Shown: positions 29,148 to 37,735 of the stretch, piece after piece
How the letters are laid out: each line of letters starts with the position of its first letter
Numbering within the stretch: position 1 is the first letter of the stretch
Source: Mycobacterium sp. 141
Lineage (GTDB): Bacteria > Actinomycetota > Actinomycetes > Mycobacteriales > Mycobacteriaceae
Reading direction: 5' to 3'
NCBI RefSeq assembly: GCF_000382405.1
Contig: NZ_KB908271.1
Location: forward strand, 31,346-95,345
Length of the DNA stretch: 64,000 nucleotides
The notes under the pieces: generated by a model
The model's database searches: none
What the model was told of the DNA's origin: nothing
Seen by the model: only the letters and a program-made list of their open reading frames with translations
Translations under genes and position numbers: made by a program

Positions 29148-29830
29148 CGGGACAACCTCCTGCGTAACAGCCCGTCGAAGACGATGTTGACCCCGTTGAG
29201 CAGTGGCTGCCCCTTGGACTTCGAATAAGCGGTGTAGAGGATCTCCACCGGCTCTTCGGCCACCCGCCAATGCTTTTCGTGTGCCATGACGATGAACTCG
29301 CCGGCGTGGCTCATGCCGTTCATGGTGAGGTTCAGCTCGTCGGCGACCTTCTTGTCGAACACCCGCAGCCCGTTGTGGGCATCGGTCAGCCCGAGCGCAC
29401 GGCTCTGTGGGCTCAGAACCGCCGCGGCCCGCAGAATGAACCGCTTCAACGGCGGGGTCTGCGTGATGACACCGGCGAACCGCGTGCCCACCACCAGATC
29501 GACATTGTCGGTGTCGAGCCGGTCGATCATCCGGATCACGTCTTTGACCTGGTGCTGACCATCGGCGTCGAACGTGGCGAACACCCTGGCGCCGGGGCGG
29601 CCGCGGGCGTACTCGACGCCGGTCTGGATGGCCGCGCCCTGGCCGAGGTTCACCGGGTGGGGGAGGACGTGTGCGCCGGCACGCAGCGCGGCAGCGGCGG
29701 TGTCGTCGCGGCTGCCGTCGTCGACGCAAACCACGTTGGGGAAGACCGAGCGAACGTCGGAGATGACGTCGCCGATAATGGTCGCCTCGTTGAACGCGGG
29801 AATGACGACCCAGACGTCGTGGTAGCGCAT
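29144..29830 (-). CDS. ppgS: Polyprenyl-phosphate N-acetylgalactosaminyl synthase (GT2)
   Basis: 228 residues from ATG 29830; GTG 29842 is an alternative. GT-A family 2: WVVIPAFNEATIIGDVI, VDDGSRDDT (first Asp pair) and ATFDADGQHQ (DxD-like). The C-terminal region with NGLRVFDKKV and MSHAGEFIV resembles DPM-type synthases. Rv3631 makes polyprenyl-phosphate-GalNAc, the donor for the galactosamine that decorates arabinogalactan. Substrate here is by homology and by the DUF2304 partner. Confidence 0.87.
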   Translation of the reverse strand: MRYHDVWVVIPAFNEATIIGDVISDVRSVFPNVVCVDDGSRDDTAAAALRAGAHVLPHPVNLGQGAAIQTGVEYARGRPGARVFATFDADGQHQVKDVIRMIDRLDTDNVDLVVGTRFAGVITQTPPLKRFILRAAAVLSPQSRALGLTDAHNGLRVFDKKVADELNLTMNGMSHAGEFIVMAHEKHWRVAEEPVEILYTAYSKSKGQPLLNGVNIVFDGLLRRRLSR

Positions 29831-29849
29831 GTCGATGGGCACCAAACTA

Positions 29850-31178
29850 CTACGCGGATGGCACTGATGCGCGGCGCAGCGCGCCCAAGTGAATGGCGAT
29901 TCCCACCAGCGGCGCACACAGCAGGGCGATCACCGTGCGGGTTTGCAGGCCCACCGGCAGCAGCAACAGCGCTACCGCGGCGACCGTCGCGATGATCCAG
30001 CCCGCCGCGTAGGCACGGTGCAGCGCGGCCGCGACGGTCGCCGCGCCGGTAAGCGTCAGCATGGCGATCGCTACGGCGGCGGCGGTCAACCAGGCCAGCA
30101 GCGGGCCTTCGGCGCGGTACTCGGGACCGAAGGCCACCACCAGCAGCCACGGGCCGAGCAGCCCGGCGGCCAGTACCCCGATCGCGCCGAGGCCGGCCAC
30201 CACGGCGGCCGGCACCAGCAGGGCCCGCAACCGGGCGTCACGCTGGTCGACGAAGTGCGCGATCAGATTGCCCTGCATCGCCGTCATCGGCACCAGCAGC
30301 GGAGCCCGGGTCAGCGTCACCGCCAGGATCACCACGCCCCCGGCCGCGCCCAGGTCCGCCGAGGTGGCCTTGAGCAGCACCGGGAAGCCCATCACCAGGA
30401 TCGCGCTGGCGCCCGCGGCCGCGATCGAGTGCGCCGCACCACGCAGGAACATCCCCGGGCCACCAGCGGTGACCAGTCGGGCGGCCCGCCGCGTCGCAGG
30501 TGAGGCGATCAGCAGGATCAGCCAGGCGACCGCACCGGCCACGGTGGCCCACAGGAAGCCGACCAGCTTCCAGCCCAGCACGACGGTCCCGGCCGCAACC
30601 GCGACCCGGATGGCGGCGTCGGTGACCATCAGCGCGCCGTACTGTGACCAGCGGTTCACCCCGGCCAGCATCCCGAGCAGGGTTGCGTGCATGCAGAACC
30701 CGGCGAGGCCCGCGCTGAGCAGTGCCACACTGAGCACGGGCGATTCGACGAACACGTGCGGAGCCCACAGCGGCGAGGTGCCCGCGATCACCGCAGCGGC
30801 GACGACTCCCACCAGCGCGGCCACCCGCATGGGGTGCGTGCGGTGCCCCGGACCGACGTCAGGGTTCAGCGATACCGCGCGGACTTCGCGGGTGGCCTCC
30901 TGCAGCAGGCCGTTGGCGGCCCCGGTGACCAGGCCGAACGCGCCCCAGAACACGCTGAACACCGAGAAACCTGCCGGTTCGAGTGCCTTGGCGGCCAGGT
31001 ACAGCACGGCGTAGCCGCACAGCGCGGTGATCGCGGTCGCCGCTCCGACGGTTGCGACGCTGCTGCGCGTCACCGGGCCTGGCGATGAGCCGCTTGCGCG
31101 AAGAGGATCAGATGGCGATGAGCCGCTTGCGCGAAGAGAATCAAACGCCGATGAGCCGCTTGCGCCGCCGTCGGTCAC
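29850..31178 (-). CDS. Flippase/polysaccharide export membrane protein (Rv3630-like)
   Basis: 442 residues from GTG 31178, which overlaps the stop of the peptidase gene (GTGA). About twelve membrane segments in the MOP/Wzx style, with ALEPAGFSVFSVFWGAFGLVTGAANGLLQEATREVRA near the N-terminus. Residues about 3-36 are a low-complexity extension of the repeat LRASGSSPSDP, encoded by a 33-bp DNA repeat; the Rv3630 core begins after it. It would move lipid-linked sugar across the membrane. Its place before ppgS suggests GalNAc-phosphoprenol as a cargo, but this is inference. Confidence 0.85.
   Translation of the reverse strand: MTDGGASGSSAFDSLRASGSSPSDPLRASGSSPGPVTRSSVATVGAATAITALCGYAVLYLAAKALEPAGFSVFSVFWGAFGLVTGAANGLLQEATREVRAVSLNPDVGPGHRTHPMRVAALVGVVAAAVIAGTSPLWAPHVFVESPVLSVALLSAGLAGFCMHATLLGMLAGVNRWSQYGALMVTDAAIRVAVAAGTVVLGWKLVGFLWATVAGAVAWLILLIASPATRRAARLVTAGGPGMFLRGAAHSIAAAGASAILVMGFPVLLKATSADLGAAGGVVILAVTLTRAPLLVPMTAMQGNLIAHFVDQRDARLRALLVPAAVVAGLGAIGVLAAGLLGPWLLVVAFGPEYRAEGPLLAWLTAAAVAIAMLTLTGAATVAAALHRAYAAGWIIATVAAVALLLLPVGLQTRTVIALLCAPLVGIAIHLGALRRASVPSA
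31081..31170 (-). repeat. Tandem repeat, copy E (period 33), start of flippase gene
   Basis: Two full 33-bp units (31081-31113, 31114-31146) with three mismatches, then a partial one to 31170. They encode an 11-residue repeat (LRASGSSPSDP type) directly after the start codon. The plus strand contains GCGCGAAGAG, similar to the GCGAGGAG core of copies A-D, but the relation is weaker. Confidence 0.85.
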
Positions 31179-32524
31179 AGCGGCGGCAGGGCTGTCGAAT
31201 ACAGCCAGGCCTGCCACAGCGGCTGCAACGACTCGTCGGTGTAGCGTGCGGCCAGCCCGGTGAAGTCGTCGGTGACCGCGGTGCTGTGCCGATATTTGGT
31301 CGTCCAATCCTGCAGCAGCGCAAAGAAATTCTTGTCGCCGATGCGGCTGCGCAGCACATGCAGGGTCAGGGCGCCGCGCTTGTACACTCGGTCGTCGAAC
31401 ATGTCCTTGGGTCCGGGATCGGACAACAGCAGATTCTGCGGCAGGTCAGCGAGGCCGTGGTGGTAGCGTCGGGCCCAGTCGGCAGCGCTCGGACCGCCGC
31501 TGTTCTCCGACCACAGCCATTCGGCGTAACTGGCGAAGCCCTCGTGCAGCCAAATGTCACGCCAGTGTCGCGCGGTCACCGAATTGCCGAACCACTGGTG
31601 GGCCAGCTCATGGGCGATGAGCCGCTCGGCGCCGCGGTGTCCATCGCAATGGTTGGCGCCGAAGATCGAAATACCTTGGGCCTCAAGAGGTATTTCCAGG
31701 TCGTCGTCGGTGACCACCACGGTGTAGCCGGTGGCCAGCGGGTACGGCCCGAACAGTTTGACGAACAACTTCATCATCTGCGGCTGCCGCGCGAAGTCGT
31801 AGTCGAAGTCGCGCTTGAGCCGGGCCGGCAGGACCGCATGCATCGGCACAGGTGACTTCGCCAGCCGGTAGCTCTCGTACATGCCGATCTGCAGCGTGAT
31901 CAGGTAGCTCGAGGTCGGCTCGGCCTGCTCGTAGGTCCACACGGTGTGTCCGGCGCGTACTTTGCGGGAGACCAGCTCACCATTGGCGATCGCGAGATAC
32001 GGGCTGTCGGCGCTGATCTGGATGCGGTAGCTGGCCTTGGCACTGGGATGGTCGTCGCAGGGAAACCAGGTGGCCGCGCCGTTGGGCTGCCCGGCCACCA
32101 GGGCGCCGTTCGACAGTTCCTCGAAACCGACCTCACCCCAATAGGTGTCGATGGGGCGCGGGTTGCCGCCGTAGCGCACGAAGACGGTCATTGCGGCGCC
32201 CGCGGGTAGTGGCGCAGCCAAAGTGATCAGCAGTTTTCCGCCCGAACATCGGAACTGGGCGGGTCTGCGTCCGTTCACCGAGACCCTCGACACGCTCATG
32301 GTGGGCGCGAGGTCGAGCGTGAACGTGCGCAGCTGGGCCAGGGTCACCGCGGTGATGGTGGCCGCACCGGCCAGCCGATTGGCCGCCACCTTGTATTCGA
32401 GGTCGAGTTCGTAGCGTGACACCCGGTAGCCGAAGTTGCCGTTGGCCGGTAGGTACGGGTCGATGACGGGAGCGGGGGATGCCTTCTTCACGGCTTTCTT
32501 GACTGCCTTGTCGGAGCGCGTCAC
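31175..32524 (-). CDS. M1-family metallopeptidase (aminopeptidase N-like)
   Basis: 449 residues from GTG 32524 (overlaps the NRPS stop). The zinc site is complete: HELAHQWFGN with the third ligand Glu in LHEGFASYAEW 18 residues on. The exopeptidase GxMEN motif is replaced by PLEAQG, as in a short actinobacterial M1 branch. It is half the length of PepN: the N-terminal beta domain and the catalytic domain only. No signal peptide is visible, so it may be cytoplasmic. Being locked by overlaps between an NRPS and a flippase suggests it trims or releases a peptide made by that operon. Confidence 0.9.
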   Translation of the reverse strand: MTRSDKAVKKAVKKASPAPVIDPYLPANGNFGYRVSRYELDLEYKVAANRLAGAATITAVTLAQLRTFTLDLAPTMSVSRVSVNGRRPAQFRCSGGKLLITLAAPLPAGAAMTVFVRYGGNPRPIDTYWGEVGFEELSNGALVAGQPNGAATWFPCDDHPSAKASYRIQISADSPYLAIANGELVSRKVRAGHTVWTYEQAEPTSSYLITLQIGMYESYRLAKSPVPMHAVLPARLKRDFDYDFARQPQMMKLFVKLFGPYPLATGYTVVVTDDDLEIPLEAQGISIFGANHCDGHRGAERLIAHELAHQWFGNSVTARHWRDIWLHEGFASYAEWLWSENSGGPSAADWARRYHHGLADLPQNLLLSDPGPKDMFDDRVYKRGALTLHVLRSRIGDKNFFALLQDWTTKYRHSTAVTDDFTGLAARYTDESLQPLWQAWLYSTALPPL

Positions 32525-35500
32525 GCGGCGGTGTCCTCAGGCTTCTTGGAGGTCTTCTCGGGAGCCGAGGCGGCGCGCTTCTTGCCGAACAGGTTCCACG
32601 GCGCGATCGGGTTGCCCTGCCACCGGGTCGAAGGGGGAACCTCGTCACCACGCATCACCAGCGAGCCGGGACCGACCGTGGCCCCGGCGCCCAGCCGGGC
32701 CGCGGGCAGCGCCACGCAGTGCGGACCCAGCGTCGCGCCGTCCTCCAATACGACGCTGTCCAACCGCATGATGCGGTCGTGGAATAGATGCGTCTGTACC
32801 ACGCAACCGCGGTTCACTGTGGCGCCCGTGCCCAGGGCGACCAGATCGGCCTCGGGCAGCCAGTAGGTTTCGCACCACACACCGCGGCCGATCGAGGCAC
32901 CGAGCCCGCGCAGCCACAGATTCATCACCGGGGTGCCGCTCGCGGCGCGGGCGAACCACGGCGCCGCAACGGTTTCGACGAAGGTGTCCGACACCTCGTT
33001 GCGCCACACGAACGACGACCACAGCGGGTGTTCGACGGCGCGGATCCGGCCGATCACCAACCACTTCGCGATCACGGCGATGGCGCCGGCCGCCGCGCCG
33101 GCGGCCAGCAGCACCACACCGCTGGCCAGCGCGGTCCACAGATAGCCGATGCGGATCGCCGAGACCTGTAGCGCGCCCAGCACCGCGACACCGATCGCGA
33201 AGGTCACGATCACCGGGATGATGCGGCAGGTTTCCACGGTGCCACGCATGATCTTGAGCCGGTTGGACGGATGGAACGTGCGCAGCGCGTCGGCCGCAGT
33301 CGGGTTGCGGCGCAACCGGACCGGCGGGCTGCCCAGCCACGACGATCCCGCCTTGGCTTTCGGCGGTGCGGCGGACAGCACCGCCACCAGCCCGTCGTCG
33401 GGCACCTTGCGGCCAGGTTGGGTTATGCCCGAATTGCCCAGGAAGGCCCGCTTGCCGATGGTGGCCTTCGCGACGTGGATCCAGCCGCCGCCCAGCTCGT
33501 AGGAGGCCACCATGGTGTCGTCGGCCAGGAATGCGCCGTCCTGCACCTCGGTGAACTTCGGGGTGAACAGGGCCGTCGAAATCTCGGTGTCCTTGCCCAC
33601 TTTCGCGCCGAGCAACCGCAGCCACCACGGTGTGAGCATGCTGGCGTAGATGGGGAACAGGTAGTTGCGGGCGGCGTCCATCAGCCGTTCGGTGGCCCAT
33701 AGTTGCCAGCCGATCCGGCTACGCACCGGGTGGTAGCCCTCGGTCAGGCGCAGCGACAGCAGTCGCACGCCGATCACCGTCGACGCGGCGTAGACCACCA
33801 GCGCGGCCAGTGCGGCCACCGGCGTCCACGCCAGTGCGGGCAGGATCGCCGCCTGGGGGGACGCGGTGCCGCGGACACCCCAGCCGATCACGGCGAGCCC
33901 GACGCCGAGGGCTGCGAGTGGCAGGCTGCCCAGCAATATCGAGGTGACGCCGTAGACCACCACCCACACCGGGGCGCGGCCCGGCCGGTGGTCGGGCCAT
34001 GGATGACGGGCCTTGCCCGACTTCACCGCAGGCGAGCCCTTCCAGAACTGGCCGTTCTTGACCTTGCCGACCACGGCGGAACCGGGGGCGACATCAGCGT
34101 TCTTGCCGACCGTCGCCCCGGGCAGCAGCGTGGTCCGCGCACCGATGGTGGCGTCGTTGCCGATCGACACCGGCCCGACGTGGAACAGGTCACCGTCGAT
34201 CCAGTGTCCGGTCAGGTCCACCTCCGGCTCGACCGAGGCGCGGTGACCGATCTTGAGCATGCCGGTCACCGGGGGAGCCGAGTGCAGGTCGACGCCCTTG
34301 CCGACGCTGTTGCCCAGCGCCCGGGCGTAGTAGACCATCCATGGCGCGCCGGCTAGGTTCTCTGCGCCGCTGGCGTCGGCCAGGCGTTCGGCGATCCAGA
34401 CCCGCAGGTGCACGGCACCGCCGCGGCGGTAGGTGCCGGGCTCGAGCCCGGTCAACAGCATCCTCGCGAACAACACCGCGATACCCATCCGGCCCACGGG
34501 CGTGATGAAGACGAGGAAGCCGGCCAGCAGCCACCACCAGTTCAGCGTCTTGGCCCACGGCACGATCCCCGCCGCGGCGATGTTGTTCAGCAGCGCCAGC
34601 CACACCACCCACTGCACGCCGGTGAGGGTGGCCAACGGCAGGGACAGCGCCACCTGGGCGGCCTGGGTGAGCCACGGCGTCGGCTTGACCACACGGGTCT
34701 CCACCCGCGGGGGCGGCTTGAGCTCGTCGAGGTAGCCGGCAAGTGAACCCAGCCGCGGATGGTCGTAGAGGTCGGCGACGGTCACCTGCGGATAACGCTG
34801 GCGCAGCGCGGCCACCAGCTGAGCCGCCGACAGCGAACCGCCGCCGAGTGCGATGAAATCGGCCTCCGGGCCCTCGATCGCGGTGCCGAGGACATCGCGC
34901 CACAGCCCTGCTAGCCAGCCCAGGGTGCCGCCGAGGTCGGGGGTGTCCTGTTCGGTCTCGCCGGGCGGCGGCCACGGCAGGGCGTTGCGGTCCACCTTGC
35001 CCGACGTGCGAGTCGGTAACTCGTCGAGCAGCACCAGCCGGGGCACCAGCGCGGCGGGCAGCGCTTCCGCCAGCGAGGCCCGGGCCGCAGCCAGGTCGAA
35101 GTCGGGATCGGTGCTGGCGACATAGCCGACCAGCAGTGGCGTGCCGCTGGCGGTCTTGCGTACCGTTGCCGCGCCGCCGCTCACGCCTGGCAGGTTGACC
35201 AGCGCGTTGTCCACCTCGCCCAGCTCGATGCGCCGGCCGCCGACCTTGACCTGATCGTCGGCGCGGCCCTGGAAGTAGAGGCCGTCTTTCTCCAGACGCA
35301 CCAGGTCGCCGCTGCGGTAGGCGCGGGTCCAGCCCAGCGTCGGCATGGCCGCATACTTCTCGGCGTCCTTCTCCGGGTCGAGGTAGCGGGCCAGCCCCAC
35401 GCCGCCGATCACCAGCTCGCCGACCTCCCCGAAGGAAACCTGCGCACCCTGTGCGTCCACGACCGCCAGATCCCATCCGGGCAGTGGCAGGCCGATGCTG

Positions 35501-36456
35501 ACGGGGCCCTGCCCGTCCAGTTTGGCCCCGCAAGCGACGACGGTCGCCTCGGTGGGCCCGTAGGTGTTCCACAGTTCGCGGCCGTCGACCGCGAGGCGCT
35601 GCGCGAGTTCGGGTGGGCACGCCTCGCCGCCGAAGATCAACAGCCGCACCGCCTCAAGCGCCTCGGCAGGCCAGAGCGCCGCCAGCGTTGGCACGGTCGA
35701 CACCACCGTGATGTCGCGGGAGACCAGCCACGGGCCCAGATCCATGCCGCTGCGGACCAGCGACCGGGGTGCGGGCACCAGGCATGCCCCGTGCCGCCAG
35801 GCCAGCCACATCTCCTCGCATGACGCGTCGAACGCAACGGACAGCCCGGCCAGCACGCGGTCACCGGGCCCGATCGGGTTGTCCTGTAGGAACATCCGGG
35901 CCTCGGCGTCGACGAACGCCGCGGCGCTGCGGTGCGTCACCGCGACGCCCTTCGGGGTTCCGGTCGAACCGGACGTGAAGATGATCCACGCGTCGTCCCG
36001 GCCGAGCGGTGCCGCGGCGCGCCAGCCCCGCGACGAGCCGGGGCCGCGCGCCAGGCCGGCTTCGGTGATCACGCCGACGACGTTGGCCTCGCCGAACACC
36101 AGTTGCGCGCGTTCGGCGGGATCGTCGGCGTCGACCGGCACGTATGCTGCGCCGGCCGCCAGGGTGGCCAGGATCGCGACATAGAGGGCGTAGCTGCCCG
36201 ACGGCATCCGGATCCCGATCCGGTCGCCGCGGCCGATGCCGCGAGCCGCGAGCCACGAAACGCTGTCTTCGACATCGGTGATCAACTCGGCATAGGTGAG
36301 TTGTACCGAGCCGTCGTCGAGTGCCGCGGCGTCCGGGAACCGTCGCGCGGTGTCGTACAGGATGTCGACGAGCGTCCGCGGTTCCGGCGCCGTGGCGGAA
36401 AGCACGTATTGCGCAGGGATCGAATGCTCGCCGTGTGTTCCATCCGCAGCTGCCAC
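32521..36456 (-). CDS. Membrane-bound single-module NRPS of the Pls/PosA type
   Basis: 1311 residues from GTG 36456. Adenylation domain about 28-495 (P-loop IIFTSGSTGTPKGV 158-171, A10 lysine 487), then a carrier domain with phosphopantetheine Ser541 in LGGGSLSA. The rest (590-1290) alternates membrane segments with left-handed beta-helix hexapeptide-like domains, e.g. IGNDATIGARTTLLPGATVGKNADVAPG, and three tandem acyltransferase-like soluble parts. This is the layout of epsilon-poly-lysine synthetase Pls and TIGR02353 terminal domains: no classical condensation or thioesterase domain. By alignment to GrsA spacing the specificity residues are D210 A211 E214 S253 I274 G276 T298 V306 V307 K487, close to lysine-type codes. 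Heads a five-gene operon; product unknown. Confidence 0.88.
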   Translation of the reverse strand: MAAADGTHGEHSIPAQYVLSATAPEPRTLVDILYDTARRFPDAAALDDGSVQLTYAELITDVEDSVSWLAARGIGRGDRIGIRMPSGSYALYVAILATLAAGAAYVPVDADDPAERAQLVFGEANVVGVITEAGLARGPGSSRGWRAAAPLGRDDAWIIFTSGSTGTPKGVAVTHRSAAAFVDAEARMFLQDNPIGPGDRVLAGLSVAFDASCEEMWLAWRHGACLVPAPRSLVRSGMDLGPWLVSRDITVVSTVPTLAALWPAEALEAVRLLIFGGEACPPELAQRLAVDGRELWNTYGPTEATVVACGAKLDGQGPVSIGLPLPGWDLAVVDAQGAQVSFGEVGELVIGGVGLARYLDPEKDAEKYAAMPTLGWTRAYRSGDLVRLEKDGLYFQGRADDQVKVGGRRIELGEVDNALVNLPGVSGGAATVRKTASGTPLLVGYVASTDPDFDLAAARASLAEALPAALVPRLVLLDELPTRTSGKVDRNALPWPPPGETEQDTPDLGGTLGWLAGLWRDVLGTAIEGPEADFIALGGGSLSAAQLVAALRQRYPQVTVADLYDHPRLGSLAGYLDELKPPPRVETRVVKPTPWLTQAAQVALSLPLATLTGVQWVVWLALLNNIAAAGIVPWAKTLNWWWLLAGFLVFITPVGRMGIAVLFARMLLTGLEPGTYRRGGAVHLRVWIAERLADASGAENLAGAPWMVYYARALGNSVGKGVDLHSAPPVTGMLKIGHRASVEPEVDLTGHWIDGDLFHVGPVSIGNDATIGARTTLLPGATVGKNADVAPGSAVVGKVKNGQFWKGSPAVKSGKARHPWPDHRPGRAPVWVVVYGVTSILLGSLPLAALGVGLAVIGWGVRGTASPQAAILPALAWTPVAALAALVVYAASTVIGVRLLSLRLTEGYHPVRSRIGWQLWATERLMDAARNYLFPIYASMLTPWWLRLLGAKVGKDTEISTALFTPKFTEVQDGAFLADDTMVASYELGGGWIHVAKATIGKRAFLGNSGITQPGRKVPDDGLVAVLSAAPPKAKAGSSWLGSPPVRLRRNPTAADALRTFHPSNRLKIMRGTVETCRIIPVIVTFAIGVAVLGALQVSAIRIGYLWTALASGVVLLAAGAAAGAIAVIAKWLVIGRIRAVEHPLWSSFVWRNEVSDTFVETVAAPWFARAASGTPVMNLWLRGLGASIGRGVWCETYWLPEADLVALGTGATVNRGCVVQTHLFHDRIMRLDSVVLEDGATLGPHCVALPAARLGAGATVGPGSLVMRGDEVPPSTRWQGNPIAPWNLFGKKRAASAPEKTSKKPEDTAA

Positions 36457-36520
36457 GAGTACAAACTACTAAGCCACGGTCCCGGCAGCCCGATCAAAGC
36501 GCACGGCGTGGCATACTTGT

Positions 36521-36648
36521 CGGCGGAGGGGAGTATTCCTTCGCCACAGTGTCGTCATCACATCGACTGAGAATGAAGTCGGTCGGTGCTGTGGGCCCGC
36601 CCTCGCAGCGGGTGGAAGAGACCTCCGGCGTTTTTTGACGACCGGAGG
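36521..36648 (+). promoter_or_regulatory. yybP-ykoY (Mn2+) riboswitch in front of terC
   Basis: P1 5' strand CGGAGG (36524-36529) runs into the conserved GGGGAGTA (36528-36535). The 3' side has GAGACC (36618-36623) running into CCTCCG (36622-36627) that closes P1. The spacing of about 90 nt and the TerC-family gene downstream are typical of this Mn2+ aptamer. CCTCCGG (36622-36628) is also perfectly complementary to CCGGAGG (36642-36648), the Shine-Dalgarno of the gene. P1 formation and SD masking therefore exclude each other, which suggests a translational on-switch. Confidence 0.8.
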
Positions 36649-36655
36649 ATTCTCG

Positions 36656-37624
36656 ATGCAGGTAACCCAACTCGAGTGGATCATCACGCTGACCGTGACG
36701 ATCGCCGTGCTGTTGTTCGACGTGGTGGTGATCGGGCGCAGGCCCCATGAGCCGTCAACCCGCGAGACGGCGACGTATCTCTCGATCTACATCGGTCTGG
36801 CCGTGGCGTTCGGGGTGTGGGTGTGGTTCTTCCACGGCAGCCAGTTCGGGTTGGAGTTCTTCGCCGGGTGGCTCACCGAGTACAGCCTCTCGGTGGACAA
36901 CTTGTTCATCTTCCTGATCATCATGGCGAGCTTCAAAGTGCCGAGGATCTACCAGCAGCAGGCCCTACTCGTGGGCATCATCCTCGCGCTGATCTTCCGC
37001 GGCATCTTCATCGCGCTCGGCGCGGTGGCCATCGAGAAGTTCTCCTGGGTGTTCTACATCTTCGGGGCGTTCCTGCTGTACACCGCGATCAACCTGGTCC
37101 GTGACACCGGGCACGACGACGATGCCGACAACGCCGTGGTGCGGTTCGCCCGGCGGCACCTGCGGACCACCGATCGCTGGGACGGACTGAGGCTGTGGAT
37201 CAACCACAACGGGACCCGGCTGATGACCCCGATGTTCCTGGTCGTCGTGGCGCTGGGAACCACCGACCTGCTCTTCGCGCTGGATTCCATACCCGCGATC
37301 TACGGCCTCACCCAACAGCCCTACCTGGTATTCACCGCCAACGTGTTCGCGTTGATGGGGTTGCGCCAGCTGTACTTCCTGCTCGGTGATCTGCTCAAGC
37401 GGCTGGTCTATCTGTCTCAGGGGCTGGCCGTCATCCTGTTCTTCATCGGCGTGAAGCTGGTGTTGCACGCTCTGCACGAGAATGAGCTGCCGTTCATCAA
37501 CGGCGGTGAGCCGGTGCCGGTCCCGGACATCCCCACACTGGTGAGCCTGGGCGTGATCGTGGTGACGCTGACGATCACCACGGCGGCCAGCCTGTACAAG
37601 ACCCGGGTGCATGACCTCCGGTAA
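36656..37624 (+). CDS. TerC-family membrane protein (probable Mn2+ exporter)
   Basis: 322 residues from ATG 36656, with ACCGGAGG in front. About eight or nine membrane segments. Family marks are the two acidic membrane motifs: TEYSLSVDNLFIFLIIMASF and FLVVVALGTTDLLFALDSIPAIYG. TerC/Alx/MeeF proteins export Mn2+ or load it onto secreted enzymes. The riboswitch before it fits Mn2+-dependent expression. Confidence 0.92.
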   Translation: MQVTQLEWIITLTVTIAVLLFDVVVIGRRPHEPSTRETATYLSIYIGLAVAFGVWVWFFHGSQFGLEFFAGWLTEYSLSVDNLFIFLIIMASFKVPRIYQQQALLVGIILALIFRGIFIALGAVAIEKFSWVFYIFGAFLLYTAINLVRDTGHDDDADNAVVRFARRHLRTTDRWDGLRLWINHNGTRLMTPMFLVVVALGTTDLLFALDSIPAIYGLTQQPYLVFTANVFALMGLRQLYFLLGDLLKRLVYLSQGLAVILFFIGVKLVLHALHENELPFINGGEPVPVPDIPTLVSLGVIVVTLTITTAASLYKTRVHDLR

Positions 37625-37735
37625 CGCCACCTGGGAAATTGTCGTGCGCGACTATGTATTGTCGTGGAGTTGTCACTAAAGCAGACGGTCAGCGCGACCT
37701 GGGTGACCTCATTACATGTAAGGATGTGATGGCCC

